A stretch of DNA of 41,353 nucleotides from the NCBI GenBank assembly GCA_021173225.1, contig JAJOLK010000022.1, positions 1 through 41,353 on the forward strand, read 5' to 3'. This stretch comes from Phycisphaerales bacterium PN19_bin_20. Its GTDB lineage: Bacteria; Planctomycetota; Phycisphaerae; Phycisphaerales; UBA1924. Of this stretch, positions 32,529-38,849 are shown one piece after another. The number at the start of each line of letters is the position of its first letter. Positions within the stretch are counted from its first letter, which is position 1. The notes under the pieces were generated by a model. It was not told the origin of the DNA. It searched no databases and worked only from the letters and a program-made list of their open reading frames with translations. The position numbers and the translations under genes are program-made.

Positions 32529-33842
32529 TTAGCCGGGCATAGACCGCGCCACCCGCTCCACGCACCCGAGCACCCGTCCCTGCGCCGCCGCCAGCTCGGC
32601 CTCGGTCGTCTCACGGCTCAAACTAAACCGCACGCTTCCGTGCGCAAAAGCCGGCTCCACGCCCATCGCCAGAAGCACCGGCGAAGGCTCCAGACTCCCG
32701 CTGCTGCACGCCGCGCCGGCGCTCGCCCACACGCCACGCTCGCTCATCGCCAGCAGCAGCGCCTCGGCCTCGAGCCTCGCAAACCCGATGTTGCTGGTGT
32801 TCCACAGCCGCGCCGCCCCCGCCCCGTTCACTCGCGCATCTACGCCCATCGCCCTGCACCCATCGATCAGCCGGGCCTCAAACCCATCACGCAGCGCCCC
32901 CAAGCGTTCGCGCTCAGCGCCATTCGCAAGCCACTGCGCCGCCTCCGCCGCCGCCACGCCCGCACCAACGATCCCCGCGACGTTCTCGGTCCCCCCGCGC
33001 CGGCCCAGCTCCTGCGTCCCGATCAACGTCGGCACCAGCCGCACCCCTGGCCGCCGCCACAGCACACCGACGCCCTTGGGCCCATGAAACTTGTGCGCGC
33101 TGAAGCTCAACAGGTCGCACTCAATCAGTCCGTCGTCTTCATGCACCCCGCCCGATGAAGCCCCGCCCGGTGAAAACCCGCTAGGGGTCTGCTGACCAGC
33201 CACCCGTGCCGGCAGCTTGCCGACCCACTGCGTCCCATCCACATGCAACAGCGGGCCAGCAAGTCCGCGCGACTGCGCTGCCAGCCGCGCCGCCCGCACC
33301 AAACCCGCCACCGCGCCCATCGGCTGCAAAACGCCCGTCTCGTTGTTCGCCCACTGCACGCTCACCAGCGCGACCTCGGGCGTGATCTGCCCCGCCGCCG
33401 ACGCCGCATCGACCCGCCCTGCGCGATCAATCGCCAGCCACCGCACCGCCACCTCGCCCCGGCGATCCAAGTGCTCGAGCAGCTCACGGACCGCCGCGTG
33501 CTCGACGCGCGTGCTCACCACTATCGGCACGCCACCACCCGCACCACTGCCAGCGCCCCCACCCCCGCGCGCAGCAGAAAGCACCCCCCGCACGGCCTGA
33601 TCGATCGATTCGGTCCCGCTCGCGTGCAGCGTCAGCTCGCGCGCCTGCGCGCCGATCAACCCCGCCAGCTCACCGCGCGCCAGCTCAACCGCACGCCGCG
33701 CCTCCTGCCCGGCCCGGTGCACGCTCGAAGGATTGTGCCACGCGCGCTCCAGCGCGCCCGCCATCGCGGCAACCACCGCCGCGCTCGGACGCGTCGTCGC
33801 GTTGCTGTCCAGGTTGATCGCCTCGCCCGCGTTGCTGCTCAC
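32529..33842 (-). CDS. Cysteine desulfurase (NifS/IscS family)
   Basis: 437 residues from GTG 33842. It removes sulfur from cysteine to form a persulfide for Fe-S clusters, tRNA thiolation or other uses. The PLP Lys251 lies in SFSAHKFHGPKG, the active Cys379 in SAGAACSSGSLEPSPVL, and GTQELGRRGGTENVAG is intact. The family FTSGGTESDN motif is altered to LHASGTESID. Two simple-sequence inserts occur: a Gly-rich one at about 92-105 and a Ser/Gly/Pro one at about 216-236. No iscU, iscR or mnmA is adjacent, so the role is open. It lies between lepB and the DUF4190-like gene on the same strand. Confidence 0.9.
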   Translation of the reverse strand: MSSNAGEAINLDSNATTRPSAAVVAAMAGALERAWHNPSSVHRAGQEARRAVELARGELAGLIGAQARELTLHASGTESIDQAVRGVLSAARGGGGAGSGAGGGVPIVVSTRVEHAAVRELLEHLDRRGEVAVRWLAIDRAGRVDAASAAGQITPEVALVSVQWANNETGVLQPMGAVAGLVRAARLAAQSRGLAGPLLHVDGTQWVGKLPARVAGQQTPSGFSPGGASSGGVHEDDGLIECDLLSFSAHKFHGPKGVGVLWRRPGVRLVPTLIGTQELGRRGGTENVAGIVGAGVAAAEAAQWLANGAERERLGALRDGFEARLIDGCRAMGVDARVNGAGAARLWNTSNIGFARLEAEALLLAMSERGVWASAGAACSSGSLEPSPVLLAMGVEPAFAHGSVRFSLSRETTEAELAAAQGRVLGCVERVARSMPG

Positions 33843-33916
33843 CAGCTATTGAAGCCCGCGCGCACCGCCCACGCGCGCCCGCACCCTTCGCCCCCGCCAT
33901 TCGCCCAGGCCCACTT

Positions 33917-35692
33917 CTAGTAGATAAACCGCATCCGACCAAAGTCCGGCACCGGGAACGCCTTCCCGCCGTGCGAAGGCCAGTACACAAAGAACGCCTT
34001 GCCCAGCATCAGCTCCCGCGGCACCACCGACAGCGTCGGGTCAAGCTCCGCCGCCACCCACGGGCTCACGCTCGGCCACAGACGCCCGTCGCTGCTCGCA
34101 GGGCTGTTGTCGCCGCAGCAAAAGAACTGGTCCGGCCCCAGCGCCAGCGGTGCCAGCGGGCTGGTCGCCGCCGCCGGCGTGCGCGCCATCGGCCCGCTGG
34201 TGTACGCCGCCGGAGTGTAATACAAGTCACGATCAAGCCCCACACGCCGCAGCGTCGCCGCGGGGCCCGCGATCGTCCACCGCACGCCCACAGGCTTGTA
34301 GATCAGCGGGTTGCTCAGCACGTTCCCGCTCACCATCCCGCCCGCCTCAATCTTGCTGAAGATCTCCGGCTCGGTCGCGTTCACAAGCCGCTCCGCCGGG
34401 CTCCAGTCGTACCCCGCGTACGCCACCAGCTGATGATCCACCCACAATTGCAGCGTCTGATCCACATGCCAGAACTCAATGTCCGCCGTCGTCCCGCCCA
34501 CCACCGGCGGCAGCGGCACCGCGCGGTCCAGGAGCTCACGCCACGCGGGCTCGGTGGCTCCCGCGCTCCCGCCCGCGCTAGGCCCAACTTGCGCCGCTCG
34601 CATCCCCAGCGTGACCTTCCCGCCCACCATCAGCGCCCGAAACTCATGCCCGCGCGCAAGCACCGTCGCCGTCAGCTCTAGCTTGCTCGCGTCGGTGCCC
34701 GAGTCCAGCGCCAGGCCCATCCGCAGCCGCACGTCGGCAACCGGATATCGCAGCGCTCCGACAATGGGCGTTTCGTTGTACCAGTAGCGGTCGTTGATCT
34801 GACGCAGCTTGTCGCTGGGGTGATCGTCAGACCGGCTGTACGTCGCGTGCTTGATGAACGTTGCGCCCGCATCCCACGCCAGCTCAGCCGCGCCGCCGCC
34901 GTCAAAGCGAAACTCCCGCCCGCTGTTCCGCGTCGCCAAAGCGCCACCACCACTGCTAGCGCCACCAGATGCCCGCGCACGCCACGGCTGCACGCCCGCA
35001 AACCCCACCGGCAGCAACGACGAATCAAACACCTGCTGCCACACCGCACGCTGCACCGCCGCGGGCTTGCGACGAACCTGCCAACCACCCTGCGACCACA
35101 ACGCCCGCGTGTCCGCCTGCCGCGGCAGCTTCCGCACGAACACATCCCCGTCCGCCAGCGCCACCTCCTCGTTGGGCAGCGCGATCAACCGCTTGATGAA
35201 GTTCTCGTCCGGGTTCGTCGGGTTCTTGAACACCACCACATCCCACGCCTGCGGCTCAGCCAGCGCGTAGAGGTACTTGTGCACAAAGATCCGGTCGCCC
35301 GCACGCGTCCGCACCGTCGCATCATTGATCTCGCCGCCCGTGACCGGGTCGTGCACCGTGATCCCCGGTATCGGCACCCCGGGCACCTTCGGCTGGATCG
35401 ACTTGATCGCCCACTCACCCTGGTTGCCGTACGGGTTCTGAAAATCCCCCGGCGGGTAACCCCAAGGGTTCACCGCCCAGTCCAAGCCCGTTTGTGGTGA
35501 CACAAACCGCATGTGCTGCCCGTTGAGGGTCGGCGCCATCGACCCCGTCGGGATCACGTACGCCTCCGCCACAAACGCGCGGAAGACAAACGCCAGCGCA
35601 AAGGCGATGATCACCGAGATGACCGTCTCCTTCACCGACTCCCGAGATTTCGCGCCCCCGCTCGCGCCCCCAGTCGTTTGATTGCTCGCCAT
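33917..35692 (-). CDS. lepB: Giant signal peptidase I with large insert
   Basis: 591 residues, roughly twice the usual size. It cleaves signal peptides of exported proteins. One membrane segment (about 23-42) is followed by the catalytic Ser51 in PTGSMAPTL, the general-base Lys167 in NFIKRLIALP, and the C-terminal box GDNSPASSDGR (527-537) ending WPSHGG. Between Lys167 and GDNS lies an insert of about 320 residues (about 195-515). Its beta-rich patterns (EFRFDGGGAAELAWD, ADIEFWHVDQTLQLWVDHQ) suggest a LamG/concanavalin-like jelly-roll fold. Planctomycete signal peptidases can be long, but the insert's role is unknown. TACCCT lies 6 nt before ATG 35692, suggesting a leaderless start. Confidence 0.93.
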   Translation of the reverse strand: MASNQTTGGASGGAKSRESVKETVISVIIAFALAFVFRAFVAEAYVIPTGSMAPTLNGQHMRFVSPQTGLDWAVNPWGYPPGDFQNPYGNQGEWAIKSIQPKVPGVPIPGITVHDPVTGGEINDATVRTRAGDRIFVHKYLYALAEPQAWDVVVFKNPTNPDENFIKRLIALPNEEVALADGDVFVRKLPRQADTRALWSQGGWQVRRKPAAVQRAVWQQVFDSSLLPVGFAGVQPWRARASGGASSGGGALATRNSGREFRFDGGGAAELAWDAGATFIKHATYSRSDDHPSDKLRQINDRYWYNETPIVGALRYPVADVRLRMGLALDSGTDASKLELTATVLARGHEFRALMVGGKVTLGMRAAQVGPSAGGSAGATEPAWRELLDRAVPLPPVVGGTTADIEFWHVDQTLQLWVDHQLVAYAGYDWSPAERLVNATEPEIFSKIEAGGMVSGNVLSNPLIYKPVGVRWTIAGPAATLRRVGLDRDLYYTPAAYTSGPMARTPAAATSPLAPLALGPDQFFCCGDNSPASSDGRLWPSVSPWVAAELDPTLSVVPRELMLGKAFFVYWPSHGGKAFPVPDFGRMRFIY

Positions 35693-35698
35693 GGGCAG

Positions 35699-35704
35699 AG
35701 GGTA
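35699..35704 (-). promoter_or_regulatory. -10-like TACCCT, putative leaderless start of lepB
   Basis: TACCCT ends 6 nt before ATG 35692 on the minus strand. No Shine-Dalgarno. Confidence 0.4.
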
Positions 35705-36161
35705 CCGCCCGCAACCCCACCACGCCCCCACCACGCCCCCACCACAGCCCCTATCACGCCCCCACCTCAGCGCCCCCCAGCGCCACCCGCCGCCCACACA
35801 CCGGCAACACCACGCGCCGCCACGCCGCAACAGCCCGCATAAACCCACCCGCGCCGCGCACCAAAGCGCCTCTTCAATGGCCAAACGCCCGCGCTTCGGG
35901 CATGCTTGCGCACCCAGCAACCAGGCTTTTCTCAGACCTGGCCCGCCCACACCTACCAGCCACTCCAGCCCCACCAACCCCACGTCCGCCCACCGCGCCC
36001 GGCACCCGCCCGCACCACTACGCGCCCGCCCAGCCCGCCCGCTGGCACGCCGCTCGCATTGCTGCCATTAAGAACCGCCCGGCGAGAAAGAGAACGGAAA
36101 GAGACCAGAGAGAGACCGGGGCACCAGACCAGAACGTCAGCCGCCATCAGGAGACACGACC
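35705..36161. other. C-rich gap between lepB and the small coiled-coil gene
   Basis: About 460 bases between divergent genes. The plus strand is strikingly C-rich and G-poor up to about 36060, then purine-rich (GAGAAAGAGAACGG) just before the next gene. Apart from the 11-bp repeat I see no gene or RNA. Confidence 0.5.
35715..35759 (+). repeat. 11-bp C-rich tandem repeat upstream of lepB
   Basis: Units CCCCACCACGC (two perfect copies), CCCCACCACAG and a 12-bp variant CCCCTATCACGC end to end, just outside the putative lepB -10 element. Confidence 0.85.
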
Positions 36162-36449
36162 ATGAACGATCAAGACTTTCAGCACAAGCTCGGCGACCTC
36201 ATCGACCAGATCAACACCCTCCCCGAAGACCAGCGGACCCGCCTGAACGCCCTGGCCGACGAGGCCAAAGACCGCCAGCAGCGCATGAAGAAGACCGTCG
36301 CCGAGCTCCAAGACTCGCTCGACTACCTCCGCCTCTCCATCAAGTACCTCCTCTTTGACCTCGAAGCGACCCGCCGCGAGAACGCCTACCTCCGCAAGCT
36401 GCTCGAGAAGCAGGCCAGCGGCAACAACGACGCCGAGTCCTCCGACTAA
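36162..36449 (+). CDS. Small conserved coiled-coil protein, unknown function
   Basis: 95 residues. Helical throughout: a first helix (LGDLIDQINTLPEDQRTRLNALADEAKDRQQ) and a longer coiled coil (VAELQDSLDYLRLSIKYLLFDLEATRRENAYLRKLLEKQ), with a polar end. The YLRLSIKYLLFDLEATRREN core resembles conserved small planctomycete proteins of unknown role (from memory). ATG 36162 has AGGAG 8 nt upstream. A strong terminator follows about 100 bases after the stop, so it is a single-gene unit. Confidence 0.85.
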   Translation: MNDQDFQHKLGDLIDQINTLPEDQRTRLNALADEAKDRQQRMKKTVAELQDSLDYLRLSIKYLLFDLEATRRENAYLRKLLEKQASGNNDAESSD

Positions 36450-36548
36450 CTCCGCACGCCCCCTGAACCCCGCCCCGCGCCGCCTCCACCGGCGCTCAGC
36501 CCCCAGGTTGCTCCTCGCATATCCCTGCTGCATGTGTCCGCAGCTCCG

Positions 36549-36586
36549 GCCCCGGCACGTCTCGCGACGTTCCGGGGCTTCTTTGC
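36549..36586 (+). terminator. Rho-independent terminator after the small coiled-coil gene
   Basis: Stem GCCCCGGCACGT with ACGTTCCGGGGC (one mismatch) closes a CTCGCG loop, followed by TTCTTTGCTT. Confidence 0.85.
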
Positions 36587-36682
36587 TTACCTCCAGATCC
36601 CCCCACAAAACCCAAAACTCCCACAACCACCGCTATCCGCACACCCCCTAACCGCCCGCCAAAGGCCCACCCGCCCCGGGCC

Positions 36683-36688
36683 TACCTT
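36683..36688 (+). promoter_or_regulatory. -10-like TACCTT, putative leaderless start
   Basis: TACCTT ends 6 nt before ATG 36695; no Shine-Dalgarno. Confidence 0.35.
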
Positions 36689-36694
36689 CACTCC

Positions 36695-37999
36695 ATGTCC
36701 ACCAGCCCAGCGACCGCCAGCCCAATCACCCACATCACCCTTGACTGCGGGCTTCCGCTCATCGTCGAACACATCCCGGGCGTCGCCTCCGCAAGCCTCT
36801 CATGGCTCACCCCCGCCGGCGTCGCCTACGACCCGCCCGGCAAAGAAGGCCTCGGCGCCATGCTCGCCGAGCTCGCCCTCCGTGGCACACACGACCGCAC
36901 CAGCCGCCAACTCGCCGATGAGCTCGACCGCCTCGGCATCCTCCGCGGCACCGACTGCGGCCGCCAGTTCATGGGCCTCGCCGCCACCTTTGTCGGCGCC
37001 CGCTTTGCCGAGGTCCTCCCGCTCATCACCGAGATGGTCCTTCGCCCACGCCTGGACGCAGACGCCATCGAGCCCACACGTCAGCTCGCCCTCCAGTCCC
37101 TCGCCGGCCTGGCTGACAGCCCCCAGGACCGCGCCGCCGAGATCCTCACCGCGCGCCACGCCTCGCCCCCACTTGACCGCAGCACCCTGGGCACGCAGGC
37201 CGGCCTCGAGAGCATCACACAAGCCGATTGCCTCCGCGCCTGGAACGACCGCATCAAGCCCGCCTCGTGCATCCTCGCCATCGCCGGCGATGTTGACCCC
37301 GCCGCGACCGCCGACGTGCTCAATCGCGCCATCGCCCGCCTCACCGCCGCCCGGGGCCAGCCCTGGGCCGGCCAAGCCCCCGTGCTCGGCGCAGGCATCG
37401 CGCTCGCCGACCAGCTCGGCCGCGGCAGCTTTCACCACGAGCCCGACCCGGCCAATCAAGTCCAGATCTACCTCGCCCATGAGGCACCGCCCGAACGCAG
37501 CGACGACGCACGCCTCGAACGCATCGTCTCCAGCGTCCTCTCGGGCGGCTCAGCCGCAAGGCTTTTCAGCGAGGTCCGTGAGAAGCGCGGGCTCTGCTAC
37601 GCCGTCGCCAGCAGCTACGCCGCCGACAAGCTCTTCGGGCGCGTCGTCGCCTATGTCGGCACCACGCCAGACAAAGCTCAGCAGAGCCTCGACGTGCTCA
37701 CCAGCGAGCTCGCCCGCGTCGCCGGCTCAAACGCCCGCGTTGAGCAAGATGAGTTCGACCGCGCCCGCGTCGGGTTCAAAGCCCGCCTCGTCGCCAGTGG
37801 CGAAAGCTCAGCCGCACGCGCCGCCGCCCTAGCCAGTGACCACCACAAGCTCGGGCGCGCTCGCTCGCTGGATCAGCTCGCCGCCGACGTTGACCGCACG
37901 ACCCTCAGCGAGGTGAACGCCTATGTCCAGCGCCGCAGCATGGGCCCCACCACCATCGTCACCCTCGGGCCCACGCCGCTGACCGCCCCGGCGCGCTAA
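36695..37999 (+). CDS. M16-family peptidase homologue lacking the zinc motif
   Basis: 434 residues with the two-domain M16 fold: N-terminal half GLPLIVEHIPGVASASLSWLTPAGVAYDPPGKEGLGAM and C-terminal half with VSSVLSGGSAARLFSEVREKRGLCYAVASSY, the conserved M16 C-domain phrase. Where active M16 enzymes have HxxEH followed some 70 residues later by Glu, this protein reads AMLAEL, so both His ligands are missing and it should not bind zinc. It resembles the non-catalytic partner subunit of paired M16 proteases, yet no catalytic partner is adjacent. It may act as a subunit with a partner encoded elsewhere. No signal peptide, so it is cytoplasmic as encoded. Confidence 0.88.
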   Translation: MSTSPATASPITHITLDCGLPLIVEHIPGVASASLSWLTPAGVAYDPPGKEGLGAMLAELALRGTHDRTSRQLADELDRLGILRGTDCGRQFMGLAATFVGARFAEVLPLITEMVLRPRLDADAIEPTRQLALQSLAGLADSPQDRAAEILTARHASPPLDRSTLGTQAGLESITQADCLRAWNDRIKPASCILAIAGDVDPAATADVLNRAIARLTAARGQPWAGQAPVLGAGIALADQLGRGSFHHEPDPANQVQIYLAHEAPPERSDDARLERIVSSVLSGGSAARLFSEVREKRGLCYAVASSYAADKLFGRVVAYVGTTPDKAQQSLDVLTSELARVAGSNARVEQDEFDRARVGFKARLVASGESSAARAAALASDHHKLGRARSLDQLAADVDRTTLSEVNAYVQRRSMGPTTIVTLGPTPLTAPAR

Positions 38000-38097
38000 C
38001 TGGGCCCGCAACCCTGGCTACCCCCACGCTCCGCTTGAGTCTCGCGTCGCAGGGTGTCGGATCGCTTCACGCGCATAGGTTTTACGGGCATTCCGAA

Positions 38098-38739
38098 TCA
38101 CCCTTCGGCCCGCGCATACACCACCAGCCGCTGCACTTCCAGCCGCAAGCCGCGCTTCGCCAGCGCCGCACCTATCAGCGCGCTCACCCCCGGCACGCTC
38201 AGCGCGTCCAGCTCGCCCGTGTCCGCACGCACCAGCACGCCACCATCCCACGCACCACTGGCAGCCCCACCTCCAGCCCCGCCCCAAGCGCCGCGGCCGC
38301 CGCCCCAATGACCACCCACGGCTACTTGGTAGTGTGCCTGGTCCGGGGTCAGCAGCACCTGCCGCACAATCCCGCTCTCTTCAAGCAGCTTGATCGTCCG
38401 GTACGCCGTGGCCTTTGAGACCACGGGCCGCTGCGACCGCAGCCGCGCCAGCACGCCCTCAACCAAAAACGGACCCGTGAGCTCGAGCACCGCCGCCAGC
38501 ACCCGCGCCCGCTCCGACGTGTACTTCAGCCCCGCACCGCGCAGGTGCCGACGAAACACCGCGCACACCGGCTCGATGATCGTCACACCCTCGAACCCAA
38601 ACCCCGCTCCCGAACCCAGCCCCACGCCCGCACCCATACCCGCGCCGACACCCGTCGCCAAAGCTGGTCCCAAAAACGGCACCAGCGCCGCCGAGCCCTC
38701 GGCCGCCGCTCCGCCCACTCTCACGCGCCGCCTTGACAC
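38098..38739 (-). CDS. Fur-family regulator with degenerate metal-binding domain
   Basis: 213 residues from GTG 38739. The winged-helix DNA-binding domain (about 60-135) is clear: GLKYTSERARVLAAVLE, then VSKATAYRTIKLLEESGIVRQV. After AHYQV, where Fur proteins carry His-rich metal ligands and a CxxC motif, this protein has a Gly/Ala/Trp-rich stretch (143-167). VRADTGELDAL then appears in place of the usual CxxCGxVxEF, so structural and regulatory metal sites look lost. An N-terminal Gly-rich segment (30-50) is also unusual. It could have become metal-independent or sense something else. TAGCAT lies 6 nt before the GTG. It is convergent with the M16-like gene. Confidence 0.82.
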   Translation of the reverse strand: MSRRRVRVGGAAAEGSAALVPFLGPALATGVGAGMGAGVGLGSGAGFGFEGVTIIEPVCAVFRRHLRGAGLKYTSERARVLAAVLELTGPFLVEGVLARLRSQRPVVSKATAYRTIKLLEESGIVRQVLLTPDQAHYQVAVGGHWGGGRGAWGGAGGGAASGAWDGGVLVRADTGELDALSVPGVSALIGAALAKRGLRLEVQRLVVYARAEG

Positions 38740-38745
38740 GCCAAT

Positions 38746-38751
38746 ATGCTA
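38746..38751 (-). promoter_or_regulatory. -10-like TAGCAT, putative leaderless start of the Fur-like gene
   Basis: TAGCAT ends 6 nt before GTG 38739 on the minus strand. Confidence 0.35.
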
Positions 38752-38761
38752 CCCGCCTTCC

Positions 38762-38839
38762 ACTCGCCCGCACCTACTCGCCCCCTTCCACTCATCCCCC
38801 ACCTACTCGCCCCCACCCACTCGCCCCCACCCACTCGCC
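38762..38839 (+). repeat. 14-bp C-rich tandem repeat upstream of the glycosyltransferase gene
   Basis: Five and a half units of about 14 bp: ACTCGCCCGCACCT, ACTCGCCCCCTTCC, a 15-bp variant ACTCATCCCCCACCT, then ACTCGCCCCCACCC twice and a final ACTCGCC. It ends directly at the GGAG ribosome binding site of the next gene. Confidence 0.95.
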
Positions 38840-38849
38840 GGAGACGCGC

